From: WJMT01 sp964624145
Lineage (GTDB): Bacteria; Acidobacteriota; Aminicenantia; Aminicenantales; Aminicenantaceae
Length of the DNA stretch: 64,000 nucleotides
NCBI GenBank assembly: GCA_964624145.1
Contig: CAZUXT010000014.1
Location: 1 to 64,000 of the forward strand
Reading direction: 5' to 3'
Both the position numbers and the translations under genes were made by a program. Every line of letters begins with the position of its first letter. Within the stretch, counting starts at the first letter, position 1. The notes under the pieces are model-generated. The model did no database searches. It was not told where the DNA came from and saw nothing but the letters and a program-made list of their open reading frames with translations. Positions 8,778 through 17,516 of this stretch are shown one piece after another.

Positions 8778-9268
8778 AACGTACATTCTTATATTTGTTT
8801 TTCATGGCTGGTTTGTTGGTTTGCGACCAGGTGAGCAAAAGTATCGTAAGTCATTATGTCCCGTATGGAGGCCATATAAACGTCATAAAAGGATTTTTTA
8901 ATATAAGTCATGTCCATAACAGGGGGGCTGTTTTTGGTATTTTTAACAGGCCGGGAAATTCCCTCATTTTCGTTATACTCACGTTAGCTTCGCTCATTGC
9001 GTTTGCTGTGATCATTTATCTTTTCATTAAAGTGCCGCCTTCAGAAAGATTTTTGAAATTTACTTTTTCTTTAATTATAATCGGAGCTCTGGGTAATTTA
9101 CTGGACCGGCTTTTAAGAGGTCATGTGATTGATTTTCTTGATTTTTACATTAATGGTTTACACTGGCCTTCCTTTAATATGGCTGATTCTTGTCTTACAA
9201 TCGGAGCCGTGTTGATGGCCTATGTTTTGCTTTTTAAGAGAGGTGACAAATGTTTCCTGTGCTCATAA
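8774..9268 (+). CDS. lspA: Lipoprotein signal peptidase (signal peptidase II)
   Basis: Inner-membrane aspartyl protease that cleaves the signal peptide of diacylated prolipoproteins. The 164-residue protein has four hydrophobic segments and both catalytic motifs, GALGNLLDR (Asp111) and SFNMADS (Asp138), plus the conserved NRGAVFGIF segment. A longer frame opens at 8744 inside ileS, but ATG 8774 is favoured: it forms the ATGA overlap with the ileS stop and begins the first membrane helix directly. The gene overlaps lgt by 19 bases, so both steps of lipoprotein maturation are translated from adjacent frames. Confidence 0.95.
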   Translation: MKRTFLYLFFMAGLLVCDQVSKSIVSHYVPYGGHINVIKGFFNISHVHNRGAVFGIFNRPGNSLIFVILTLASLIAFAVIIYLFIKVPPSERFLKFTFSLIIIGALGNLLDRLLRGHVIDFLDFYINGLHWPSFNMADSCLTIGAVLMAYVLLFKRGDKCFLCS

Positions 9269-10053
9269 AAATCGGACCTTTAACCATCCATACATACGGG
9301 TTCATGATGGCGTTGGGAGTAGCTTCCGGACTATGGTTTATCTATGTTCAGGCTAAGAAAAGAGAGCTTCCCGCTGTTAAAATCATTGACATGGCTTTTT
9401 ATACCATCATCATATCCCTGATCGGCGCCAAACTCGCACTTTTTTTGGGGAATACCTCTTATTATACAAAATATCCCTCTGAACTATTGGCTTTGGCCAG
9501 GTCAGGAGGGGTATTTCAAGGAGGACTGATAGCAGGATTGGTGTTTGCCCTCTGGTATTTGCGCAAGCACGGGATACCGACATGGAAAACAGCTGATATC
9601 GTAGCTCCGGCTATAGCTCTGGGGCATGGTTTTGGCCGGATCGGATGTTTCAGTGCAGGATGTTGTTATGGCCGTGCGTGCTCCACTCCGCTAGGAGTTA
9701 CCTTTACCAGTGACTATGCTCATAATCTTACAGGGATTCCTATAGGCACACCCCTTCATCCTGTTCAGCTCTATGAGTCTGCGCTGAATTTCCTCAATTT
9801 TGTTGTCCTTTTTGTGATACTGAAAAAGAAGAAGGTGGATGGAGTCGTTTTTTCTTTTTATATCATAAATTATTCTTTAATCAGGTACTTCACAGAATTC
9901 TACAGGGGGGATCATTCATCTAAGGTCATCCTGATAGATAAAGCATCGCCTTATCTGAGCCTCACCATGCCGCAGCTATTTTGCATATTTGGAATCCTTG
10001 CGGGCATCGGATTGTTTTTTTTCTTAAAAAAGAAGAAAAAAAGTGCCGCATAA
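9250..10053 (+). CDS. lgt: Prolipoprotein diacylglyceryl transferase
   Basis: Transfers diacylglycerol from phosphatidylglycerol to the lipobox cysteine, the step before LspA, at the periplasmic face of the inner membrane. The 267-residue multi-pass protein carries the Lgt signature HGFGRIGCFSAGCCYGR (about residues 130-146) and the downstream HPVQLYES and YFTEFYRGD motifs with the conserved Arg/Glu residues. ATG 9250 lies inside the lspA 3' end with AGAGGTG just upstream. The frame ends in a lysine-rich tail that overlaps the GTG start of the pseudouridine synthase gene by 11 bases. Confidence 0.96.
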   Translation: MFPVLIKIGPLTIHTYGFMMALGVASGLWFIYVQAKKRELPAVKIIDMAFYTIIISLIGAKLALFLGNTSYYTKYPSELLALARSGGVFQGGLIAGLVFALWYLRKHGIPTWKTADIVAPAIALGHGFGRIGCFSAGCCYGRACSTPLGVTFTSDYAHNLTGIPIGTPLHPVQLYESALNFLNFVVLFVILKKKKVDGVVFSFYIINYSLIRYFTEFYRGDHSSKVILIDKASPYLSLTMPQLFCIFGILAGIGLFFFLKKKKKSAA

Positions 10054-10957
10054 AGAGTTCAGGTTTCCAGATGAATCAGGGAAAGAAAAAAGGCTGGACG
10101 TTTATCTGAGTGAATCCCTCGGTGAACTGAGCCGTTCTCAAGTCCAGAGTATCATTCGAGAGCAGGGGGCTTTTGTTAATTCTGAATTAGTTCACAAACC
10201 AAGTTATCATCTCAAATACGGGGACAGAATTGAAGTCACATACAGTCTTCCTGATTCTGTTGAAATTTATCCTGAGGACATTCCTCTGGATATTATTTTT
10301 CAGGATAAATCCTTAGCGGTGATAAACAAACCGTCAGGAATGGCGGTGCATCCCGGAGCCGGTGATCCTAGCCACACTCTGGTTCATGCGTTGCTGTGGC
10401 ATTTTCCAGAGATAAAAAGCGTCGGTCCTAAAGAAAGGCCGGGTATTGTTCACAGGATTGATAAAGAGGCATCAGGATTGCTGGTAATTGCTAAAAATCT
10501 GCGTGCATGTGACAGTCTAAAGGAGCAGTTTAAAAAGAGAACCGTTGATAAAAAATATTTGGCTTTGGTCTGGGGACATTATGTGAAAAAGAGTGGGATT
10601 ATATCGTGGTCCATCGGGCGGCATATGAAAGATGGAGTCCGTATGTCTATAAGAACAAGGAAGCCGAAAAAAGCAGAGACCCACTTCACAGTCTTAAAAA
10701 ACTTTAAGGATTTTTCCTTGCTTGACATAAAGACCATAACAGGAAGGACACATCAAATAAGAGTCCATATGTCTGCCTCCGGCCACCCTATTGCGGGTGA
10801 TAAGCGTTATGGAAGCAAAAAAAGAAAATCTTCCGTAACACAGAGATTGTTCCTGCATGCCTATTATTTGTCTTTCATGCATCCTGAAAGCGGGAAACGG
10901 CAGGAATTTACTGTTCCCCTTCCGTATGACCTGCAGGCCATACTGGAAAAAATTTGA
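10043..10957 (+). CDS. RluA/RluD-family 23S rRNA pseudouridine synthase
   Basis: Isomerises uridine to pseudouridine in rRNA. The 304-residue protein has an N-terminal S4 RNA-binding domain (LDVYLSESLGELSRSQVQSII, residues about 14-34) and a RluA-type catalytic domain. The catalytic aspartate is in GIVHRIDKEASGLLVIAKN. The lysine-rich KKYLALVWG, GRTHQIRVHMSASGHPIAGD and LFLHAYYLSF motifs also fit. Domain order matches RluD and RluC; calling RluD rather than a paralogue is not safe. It starts at GTG 10043 inside lgt. Its stop codon TGA at 10955-10957 lies within the left inverted repeat of a family A element, which suggests the repeat fixed the present 3' end. Confidence 0.92.
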   Translation: MPHKEFRFPDESGKEKRLDVYLSESLGELSRSQVQSIIREQGAFVNSELVHKPSYHLKYGDRIEVTYSLPDSVEIYPEDIPLDIIFQDKSLAVINKPSGMAVHPGAGDPSHTLVHALLWHFPEIKSVGPKERPGIVHRIDKEASGLLVIAKNLRACDSLKEQFKKRTVDKKYLALVWGHYVKKSGIISWSIGRHMKDGVRMSIRTRKPKKAETHFTVLKNFKDFSLLDIKTITGRTHQIRVHMSASGHPIAGDKRYGSKKRKSSVTQRLFLHAYYLSFMHPESGKRQEFTVPLPYDLQAILEKI

Positions 10958-11140
10958 ATGTATGGCTTGTGCTCCCTTCAGATTTTTAACGCCATTCTTC
11001 GTACTCTGTTCTCGGCTGCTGCGCAACTCCCCCCGTCCGTGGGTCCAGACATGCTCGCAGCTCGGCTCTACCGAGTTCCCTCAAACAAAGCACTCAGAAG
11101 GCTAAATCTTCAATGTCGCTTCAGCCACACATTAAAATTT
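10950..11140 (+). repeat. Family A intergenic element, copy 2 (forward)
   Basis: The terminal arms are AAATTTGAATG and CATTAAAATTT, complementary at ten of eleven positions although they differ from those of copy 1. The core blocks are the same, with the hairpin CTCGGCTCTACCGAG. The left arm contains the last codons and stop of the pseudouridine synthase gene. The rest of the 342-base spacer to the next gene holds only an AT-rich leader and a B unit. Confidence 0.88.
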
Positions 11141-11248
11141 ATCTGTTGTATTGCAATTACATCTTGAGTCTAAACAACGATTTATTGTATGATAAGCCTT
11201 GTTTTTATTTGGTTTTTAAAAGCATAGATTTACATCAGAAAAGAGTTA

Positions 11249-11281
11249 TTTAAACCTGGATGATGAACGAGTCAGGTTAAA
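11249..11281. repeat. Family B unit in the EF-G paralogue leader
   Basis: AACCTG (11253-11258) and CAGGTT (11273-11278) form a six-base stem around GATGATGAACGAGT. The unit lies seven bases before the AGGAGG ribosome site of the downstream gene. I could not find a convincing promoter between 11141 and 11249. Confidence 0.55.
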
Positions 11282-11299
11282 TACACAGGAGGTTTCACA

Positions 11300-13387
11300 A
11301 TGAAACAGTATTCAGCTGATAAAAAAAGAAATATTGCGATTGTAGGCCACGGTTCTTCTGGAAAGACTTCGCTTACTGCAGCATTCTTGTTTGATTCAAA
11401 AGTAACAAACAGGTTAACCAGAGTTGATAAAGAGAATACCATAACAGATTATGACCCGGATGAGAAACAGAGGAAAATTTCCATCAATTCCGCCCTTTGT
11501 CATTTTGAGTGGAATGATCATAAAATCAATTTAATAGACTGTCCTGGTTATTCCAATTTTTTATGGGACACAAGGGCAAGCCTCAGAGCTGTTGATGCCG
11601 GAGCTTTGGTCGTCTGTGCGGTTTCCGGTGTGGAAGTGGGCACGGAGAAATGCTGGGAAATGCTGGAAGAATTCGGCATACCCAGGATTTTTATAATCAA
11701 TAAGCTTGACAGAGAAAACTCTGATTTCACCCGCACAGTCAATTCCATACAGGATTTTTTCGGCCGCCAGGTGGTGCCTGTTCAGATTCCTATCGGCAGT
11801 GAACAAAATTTTAAAGGCGTTATCGATTTAATAGAAAAGAAAGCCTATATTTTCGAGGGAGGAGAAACAGGCAGCTTCAAACAGGAAGATATCCCTGATG
11901 ATTTGAAAAAAGAGGTTGAAAAAAAAGCAGAAGAACTCACTGAGATGATTGCTGAAAATGATGAGCAGCTTATGGAAAAATATTTTGAAAACGGAGAACT
12001 TTCCACAAAGGAATTGATAGATGGATTTAAAAAAAGCGTTTTTGAACGGCAAATTTTTCCCGTATTCTTGTCTTCTGCGGAAAAAAATATTGGGACCCAT
12101 CAGATCCTTAACAGCATCGTTGATCTGCTTCCTAACCCTCTGGAGAGAAAAGAGATCAAAGCAGGGAAAGGTTCCGTGAAATTATCAGGGGATAGTCCTT
12201 TTTCTTCTTTTGTTTTTAAGACCATATCCGATCCTTATACCGGAAGAATATCCCTTATGAGAATTTTTTCCGGTAAAGTAACCGGAGACAGTTCGGTTTT
12301 CAATTCAGGTAAAGAAAAAAATGAAAAGTTTAACGGGCTCTTTTTCATGCAGGGAAAAGAACAGGAAGAGATAAGAAGCGCAGGTGCCGGAGATATTGTG
12401 GGCACAGCTAAATTAAAAGTAACCGCTACCGGTGATACTCTTTGTGATAAAAGCAATATCCAACAGTTTGAGCCCATAAATTTTCCCAAACCATCCATTT
12501 CCTTTGCCATAAAACCTAAGACCAGAGAAGATGAGGACAAGATTTCACAGGCTGTACACAGAATCAAGGATGAGGATCCCAGTGCTGTAATAGCCAGGGA
12601 TTCTGAAACGAATGAGTTGATTATCTCCGGAAACGGACAGCTGCATGTTGAGATCATTACAGAACGTCTGAAGAAGAGATTTAATGTGGATGTTGAATTA
12701 AAGCCCCCTAAGATCTCTTACAAAGAAACCATTAAGGGTAAATCAGATGTCCAGGGAAGATACAAAAAACAGACAGGGGGACGTGGCCAGTACGGAGATG
12801 TTCATGTGAAATTTGAGCCACTGCCGAGAGGAAAAGATTTTGAGTTTGAGAATAAAGTGTTCGGAGGAGCTATTCCGAAAAATTATATTCCTTCTGTGGA
12901 AAAGGGGATAGAGGAGTCCCGAAAAAGAGGTATCGTAGCCGGGTATCCGACAGTTAATTTTAAGGCCATACTCTATGATGGAACCTATCATGAAGTCGAT
13001 TCTTCGGATATCGCTTTTAAAGTGGCTGCTTCTTTGGCTTTTAAAAAGGGGATCAAGGCTGCCAAGCCCACCATACTCGAGCCGATCATGAATGTGGAGA
13101 TCTATACAACAGAAACTTATATGGGAGACATTATGGGAAATCTCAACGGAAGAAGAGGAAAAGTCCAGGGGATGGAGCAAAAAGGGAATATGAGGATCAT
13201 TAAAGCTCAGGTTCCCATGGCAGAGATGCTCGATTTCGAGCCTACTTTAACGTCGATTACCGGAGGAAGAGGTTCATTTATTATGGAAATATCTCATTAC
13301 GAAGAAGTGCCCGCTCATTTACAAAAAGACATTATAGATGAGTCTGTCAGAGAAGGACGTATAAAAAAATCTGACGAGGATGAGTGA
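11300..13387 (+). CDS. Elongation factor G-like paralogue (EF-G2 type GTPase)
   Basis: A 695-residue translational GTPase with all five EF-G domains. The P-loop is GHGSSGKTS (residues 16-24) rather than the AHIDAGKTT of canonical EF-G, followed by DCPGY and the NKLD guanine-specificity motif. This P-loop is typical of the second EF-G paralogue known from Thermus (EF-G-2) and other bacteria, whose role is less certain than translocation by EF-G1. Domain IV (GGRGQYGDVHVKFEPLPRG) and domain V (TYMGDIMGNLNGRRGKVQGM) are complete. ATG 11300 has AGGAGG upstream. The neighbours are not ribosomal genes; a canonical fusA in the rpsL/rpsG cluster would be expected elsewhere. Confidence 0.9.
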   Translation: MKQYSADKKRNIAIVGHGSSGKTSLTAAFLFDSKVTNRLTRVDKENTITDYDPDEKQRKISINSALCHFEWNDHKINLIDCPGYSNFLWDTRASLRAVDAGALVVCAVSGVEVGTEKCWEMLEEFGIPRIFIINKLDRENSDFTRTVNSIQDFFGRQVVPVQIPIGSEQNFKGVIDLIEKKAYIFEGGETGSFKQEDIPDDLKKEVEKKAEELTEMIAENDEQLMEKYFENGELSTKELIDGFKKSVFERQIFPVFLSSAEKNIGTHQILNSIVDLLPNPLERKEIKAGKGSVKLSGDSPFSSFVFKTISDPYTGRISLMRIFSGKVTGDSSVFNSGKEKNEKFNGLFFMQGKEQEEIRSAGAGDIVGTAKLKVTATGDTLCDKSNIQQFEPINFPKPSISFAIKPKTREDEDKISQAVHRIKDEDPSAVIARDSETNELIISGNGQLHVEIITERLKKRFNVDVELKPPKISYKETIKGKSDVQGRYKKQTGGRGQYGDVHVKFEPLPRGKDFEFENKVFGGAIPKNYIPSVEKGIEESRKRGIVAGYPTVNFKAILYDGTYHEVDSSDIAFKVAASLAFKKGIKAAKPTILEPIMNVEIYTTETYMGDIMGNLNGRRGKVQGMEQKGNMRIIKAQVPMAEMLDFEPTLTSITGGRGSFIMEISHYEEVPAHLQKDIIDESVREGRIKKSDEDE

Positions 13388-13462
13388 GCATCTAGTATTA
13401 GAGGCTTTACATCGAAAACCAGATCTAAGTACTATTTTAATACCCATATTTGGAGGGGATCC

Positions 13463-15169
13463 ATGACTTTAAAATTCAAAAAGAGAAGCATTGCCTTTGT
13501 GATCTGTGTGCTGTTTATCACGGTTTGCCTTTCTTTTCCTGAGGAAATAATAAGAACACCCGCGGAAAAGGCGCATTACACTGAATACACTCAACATCAG
13601 GCTATATTTTGTTTCCTGAGTCAGTTGGCTGAGATTTCAGGGAACCTGGAAATAAAGGTTGTAGGAAGAACACTTGCCCGTGAGGAATACAGCTCTAAGG
13701 ATTTGCTGTTGTGCATCATTACGGAAGAAGGAATTTCATCACCGGAGGATTTGAACAGGTCAAAACCAACCTTTTATATTGTTGGCGCCAAACACGGGAA
13801 CGAACAATCAGCTAAAGAAGCCTCATTGATGTTGATAAGAGATCTGACAGTCGGAGGACTGCAGCCTCTTCTGGAAAAAGTAAATTTTTTGATCCTGCCT
13901 GCGGCAAATCCCTACGGAAACTGGTTTGATATACGCATGAATGAACAGGATCTGGATTTAAACAGGGACCAGGTCAAGCTCGAGTCCCCGGAATCTGAAG
14001 CGATCAACAGTATCTTCAGGGAATGGATGCCTGAGGCAACCATGGATGTTCATGAAAAAGGTGATGATTTTTATCAGGTGTCTATAGGATGTGTATCCAA
14101 TCCAAACATACATGCGTCTCTACAGGAATTTTCCAGAAATGTCCTTTTATTAGAAGTCAACCGTAAGCTGAAGGATAAAAACATCACTTTTTATGAGTAT
14201 CTGGTCACGCAAAGAATGGGTATTGATTCTTCTGCTGGTGTGAATTATTCAGAAGATGACAGGGGCAAAAGAGTATTTATGATGAGATACAGCACCACAG
14301 ACCTGAATGATGGAAGAAACAGTCCCGGGATTTATGAGAGTCTTTCCTTTATTCAGGAGGGCGCTTCCCGCCACGACCTGGAGACCCTGGAGGAGAGAAC
14401 CCTTTATCAGTATTATGGATTGAGATTCCTGGCCGAAAGCGTTGGTGAACACGGGGAAGAGATCATTTCCCTAGTGAGAGGGCTTCGTGGGGAGTTGCTC
14501 CAGAAGGCAGGCGAATACTCAGAGGATGATTTAGTTCACCTCAGAATGAAGTACGTGCGTGATGAGAAAGAGCCTTTTATTAAAATAAAGCAGTTTGCAA
14601 GGGCAGAAAGGCCGATCCTCGGGTTACTAAAAGAGGATAAAAAAGCCGGGGATCCTCTGACATACGGGGATGTGATTCCTTATTCCCGTCCGACAGACAG
14701 AAAAATAGAAGAGGTAGTGGTCGAAAATTGGTTCCCGAAAGTCTCGCCCACAAAGAGCGTTATCCGGCCTTTAGCTTACCTTATCCCGTCTCAATACGAG
14801 GATGTTATGGATACGCTTGTCAGACATGGGATAAAGGTCGATATTTTTGTTGAGGATTGTTTTCTGGACACACAGGTCTATACGATCACAGAAATCGTTG
14901 AAGCTGAATACGATTATCTGCCTCCGCAGAAGATCAGTGTGGAGAAAAAAGAGATGAACACCGTGGCCAAACAAGGTGATTTTTATGTGACCTGCACCCA
15001 GGAGGGGGCCCATCTCATATCCTGTTTGCTGGAGCCTGAGTCTCAATACGGACTTATCCGGTACTGGAAGTACCATCTTGTGCCTGATAAGGGAGACGTG
15101 TTTCCTTTCTTCAGGGTAACCAAAAAGCAGGAACTGCCTCTGGTTCCTTATATGCCCTGGAAAAGATGA
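13463..15169 (+). CDS. Secreted M14-family zinc carboxypeptidase-like protein
   Basis: A 568-residue protein with a cleavable N-terminal signal sequence (KFKKRSIAFVICVLFITVCL) and an M14 metallopeptidase domain. Zinc ligands fit the family: H111 and E114 in GAKHGNE and H197 in MDVHE. The DLNRD motif (N167, R168) usually binds the substrate carboxylate, and E299 in FIQEG is a candidate catalytic base. The region after about residue 320 is an extra C-terminal domain I do not recognise. Likely a periplasmic or extracellular peptidase releasing C-terminal residues or acting on peptide cross-links. ATG 13463 has GGAGGGG upstream. Its stop TGA (15167-15169) is the first triplet of a family A repeat. 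Confidence 0.85.
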   Translation: MTLKFKKRSIAFVICVLFITVCLSFPEEIIRTPAEKAHYTEYTQHQAIFCFLSQLAEISGNLEIKVVGRTLAREEYSSKDLLLCIITEEGISSPEDLNRSKPTFYIVGAKHGNEQSAKEASLMLIRDLTVGGLQPLLEKVNFLILPAANPYGNWFDIRMNEQDLDLNRDQVKLESPESEAINSIFREWMPEATMDVHEKGDDFYQVSIGCVSNPNIHASLQEFSRNVLLLEVNRKLKDKNITFYEYLVTQRMGIDSSAGVNYSEDDRGKRVFMMRYSTTDLNDGRNSPGIYESLSFIQEGASRHDLETLEERTLYQYYGLRFLAESVGEHGEEIISLVRGLRGELLQKAGEYSEDDLVHLRMKYVRDEKEPFIKIKQFARAERPILGLLKEDKKAGDPLTYGDVIPYSRPTDRKIEEVVVENWFPKVSPTKSVIRPLAYLIPSQYEDVMDTLVRHGIKVDIFVEDCFLDTQVYTITEIVEAEYDYLPPQKISVEKKEMNTVAKQGDFYVTCTQEGAHLISCLLEPESQYGLIRYWKYHLVPDKGDVFPFFRVTKKQELPLVPYMPWKR

Positions 15170-15350
15170 AATTCAGGTATGGCTGAAGCGACATTGAAGA
15201 TTTAGCCTTCGGATGAGTCTTTTCGAGGGAATCCGGCAAAGCCGGGCTCCGAGTATGTTTGACCCACGGACGGGGGGAGTTACGCAGGAGCCGAGAAAAA
15301 CGAAGTAGAATGGCGTTAAAAATCTGAAGGGAGCGACAGCTATACTTGAT
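15167..15350 (-). repeat. Family A intergenic element, copy 3 (reverse)
   Basis: Reverse orientation, filling nearly all of the space between the convergent M14 peptidase and sucD genes. It belongs to the subfamily with CTACTTCGTTTTTCTCGG paired against CCTCGAAAAG, shared with copies 4 and 6. The terminal arms (TGAAATTCAGGTATGGC and GCTATACTTGATGAAATC) are less complementary than in the other copies. Its first triplet is the M14 stop codon. Confidence 0.88.
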
Positions 15351-15356
15351 GAAATC

Positions 15357-16229
15357 TTATTTTTTAAGGGCCTGTTTGACTTTATCCCCTATATAGGCGG
15401 GAGATTTGGCGACCAGTACTCCAGCTTCTTCAAGTGCTTTCATTTTTTCTTCAGCGGTCCCTTTTCCTCCTGCAATGATGGCCCCGGCATGTCCCATACG
15501 GCGTCCAGGCGGGGCTGTTTGTCCGGCAATAAAGCTGACGACCGGTTTCGGAAAATCTTTTTTTATGTATTCTGCTGCTTCCTCTTCAGCACTTCCTCCG
15601 ATCTCTCCGATAAGAATAACAGTTTCTGTTTCGTCATCCTCTTTGAAAAGTTTGAGCAGGTCGATGAATTTTTGTCCCACTATGGGGTCGCCTCCTATGC
15701 CAACAGCTGTTGATTGACCGAAGCCTTGAAGGGAGACCTGTTGAACAGCTTCATAAGTAAGGGTGCCGGAGCGGGATATGATGCCAACCGAGCCTTGGGT
15801 ATGGATATGTCCGGGCATGATTCCTATTTTACATTTGCCGGGAGATATGATTCCCGGTGTGTTGGGACCAATCAGACGGCAGTTCTTATCCGACAGAAAT
15901 TGTTTGACCTTTATCATGTCAAATGTGGGGATCCCTTCTGTAATGCACACAATGGTATTGATTCCGGAGTCTGCGGATTCCATAATGGCATCCGCTGCAA
16001 AAAACGGAGGAACAAATATGGCCGACGCATTGGCTCCTTTCTCTTTGACCGCTTCTTCAACGGTGTTATAGACAGGGACTCCAAGATGAGTGCTCCCTCC
16101 TTTTCCGGGAGTCACTCCTGCTACCACATTTGTTTTGTATTCCTGCATTTTTTGAGTATGAAACGTTCCTTCGCTTCCAGTGATTCCCTGTACAACAACC
16201 CTCGTGTTTTCATCTATTAAGATACTCAT
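15357..16229 (-). CDS. sucD: Succinate-CoA ligase, alpha subunit
   Basis: Forms the succinyl-CoA synthetase complex with SucC, interconverting succinyl-CoA and succinate with substrate-level ATP or GTP formation. The 290-residue protein has the CoA-binding Rossmann-like N-terminus (VVVQGITGSEGTFHTQKMQEY), the IGPNTPGIISPGKCKIGIMPGH block and the ligase domain. The phosphorylated active-site histidine is in GRRMGHAGAII. It lies 14 bases after sucC and is the last gene of the minus-strand TCA operon. In an anaerobe the pair can run in either direction, for example feeding the mutase-linked propionyl/methylmalonyl route if that exists. Confidence 0.96.
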   Translation of the reverse strand: MSILIDENTRVVVQGITGSEGTFHTQKMQEYKTNVVAGVTPGKGGSTHLGVPVYNTVEEAVKEKGANASAIFVPPFFAADAIMESADSGINTIVCITEGIPTFDMIKVKQFLSDKNCRLIGPNTPGIISPGKCKIGIMPGHIHTQGSVGIISRSGTLTYEAVQQVSLQGFGQSTAVGIGGDPIVGQKFIDLLKLFKEDDETETVILIGEIGGSAEEEAAEYIKKDFPKPVVSFIAGQTAPPGRRMGHAGAIIAGGKGTAEEKMKALEEAGVLVAKSPAYIGDKVKQALKK

Positions 16230-16243
16230 ATTCGCCTCCTTGG

Positions 16244-17404
16244 TTATTGTTTGGCAAGAGGAACAACCAGTTCTGCCGCCTCTTTCATGCTTGAAGCCGC
16301 CTTAAAAGAAAGCCCTGATTCTTCAAGTATTTTTTTGCCTTTTTCCACGTTCGTGCCTTCTAATCTCACCACCATGGGGATTTTCACATGAAGCTCTCTG
16401 GCTGCTTTAACAATTCCATTAGCCACCATATCGCATCTGACAATACCGCCGAAGATATTAACAAGGGCGGCTTTTACGTCTTTGTCCGAGACCAGTATTT
16501 TGAAGGCGTTTTTAACAGCTTCTTCAGACACACCTCCACCTACGTCGAGAAAATTTGCCGGCATTCCTCCTGTGTGCATAATGATATCCATGGTTGCCAT
16601 GGCCAGCCCCGCGCCGTTGACCATGCACCCTACATTCCCATCCAGCTTGATGTAATTCAAATCATATTTTGAAGCTTCCACTTCTATGGGTTCCTCTTCA
16701 TCCAGATCCCGCATGTCCAATATATCCGGATGGCGTTTCAAGGCGTTGTCGTCAAAGTTCATCTTTGCGTCCAGAGCGATCACATCACCCTGCTTGGTTA
16801 TAAGGAGTGGGTTGATTTCCGCAAGAGATGCATCGGAGACACTGAAGGCTTTGTATAGAGCCTGAAAAAATTTCACAGCCTGTTTGAACGTATCTCCTTT
16901 GAGTCCCAGTTTAAAGGCAAGTTTTCTTGCTTGAAATCCCTGGAATCCGGTTGCCGGGTTGATATGCTCCTTGAAAATGAGCTCCGGTGTTTCGGAGGCA
17001 ACTTTTTCTATTTCCACGCCTCCCTCTGACGAGGCCATGACCACAGGTGCTTCCGCAGCTCTGTCGATGACGATTCCGATATACAGCTCTCTTTCAATAT
17101 CAAGGGCCTCTTCCACGAGCACGCGCTTCACCCGTTTGCCTTCAGGTCCGGTCTGGTGAGTAACCAGGTTCATTCCGATGATCTCTGATGCGGTTTTTTC
17201 CGCTTCGTCGGGATTTTCGGCAAGTTTCACTCCCCCGCCTTTTCCTCTTCCTCCGGCATGGATCTGTGCTTTTACGACCACTCTAGGCCCGATTTTTTCA
17301 GCTATTTTTTTAGCCTGTTCTGGTGAGTCTGCCACTTCCCCTTTTGGAATTTTTACTCCGAATTCATGGAGTATTTTTTTTGCTTGGTATTCATGAATTT
17401 TCAT
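16244..17404 (-). CDS. sucC: Succinate-CoA ligase (ADP-forming), beta subunit
   Basis: The 386-residue beta subunit has an N-terminal ATP-grasp fold (MKIHEYQAKKILHEFGVKIPKG, then KAQIHAGGRGKGGGVKLA) and a C-terminal succinate-binding ligase domain. Nucleotide/Mg residues lie in EINPLL and the CoA-side loops in GCMVNGAGLAMATMDII and VNIFGGIVRCD. Length and motif order match bacterial SucC. It is preceded by a 112-base gap after the fumarase subunit that can fold into a long hairpin. Together with sucD it forms the heteromeric enzyme of the TCA cycle. Confidence 0.97.
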   Translation of the reverse strand: MKIHEYQAKKILHEFGVKIPKGEVADSPEQAKKIAEKIGPRVVVKAQIHAGGRGKGGGVKLAENPDEAEKTASEIIGMNLVTHQTGPEGKRVKRVLVEEALDIERELYIGIVIDRAAEAPVVMASSEGGVEIEKVASETPELIFKEHINPATGFQGFQARKLAFKLGLKGDTFKQAVKFFQALYKAFSVSDASLAEINPLLITKQGDVIALDAKMNFDDNALKRHPDILDMRDLDEEEPIEVEASKYDLNYIKLDGNVGCMVNGAGLAMATMDIIMHTGGMPANFLDVGGGVSEEAVKNAFKILVSDKDVKAALVNIFGGIVRCDMVANGIVKAARELHVKIPMVVRLEGTNVEKGKKILEESGLSFKAASSMKEAAELVVPLAKQ

Positions 17405-17439
17405 TGCTCCAACCTTTTGATTTCAAATTTTTAACCTAT

Positions 17440-17516
17440 ACAGACAAACCCCATTGCACACATCCCGACTTCCTCGGCTGAATGCCTGTCCCTTTTTGAG
17501 ATGTGGTTTTGTCTGT
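17440..17516 (-). promoter_or_regulatory. Intercistronic hairpin between the fumarase subunit and sucC
   Basis: In the transcript, ACAGACAAA (17516-17508) pairs with TTTGTCTGT (17448-17440). Further in, CACATC (17505-17500) pairs with GATGTG (17463-17458). The apex contains a smaller CCGA...TCGG hairpin. No U run follows, so it does not look like a simple terminator. It may be an mRNA-processing or stabilising structure between two cistrons that need different expression levels. Confidence 0.45.

Noticed and set aside
15714..16220. Long plus-strand open frame (168 residues) opposite sucD
   Set aside because: Shadow of a strongly conserved gene; no ribosome site and no recognisable protein.
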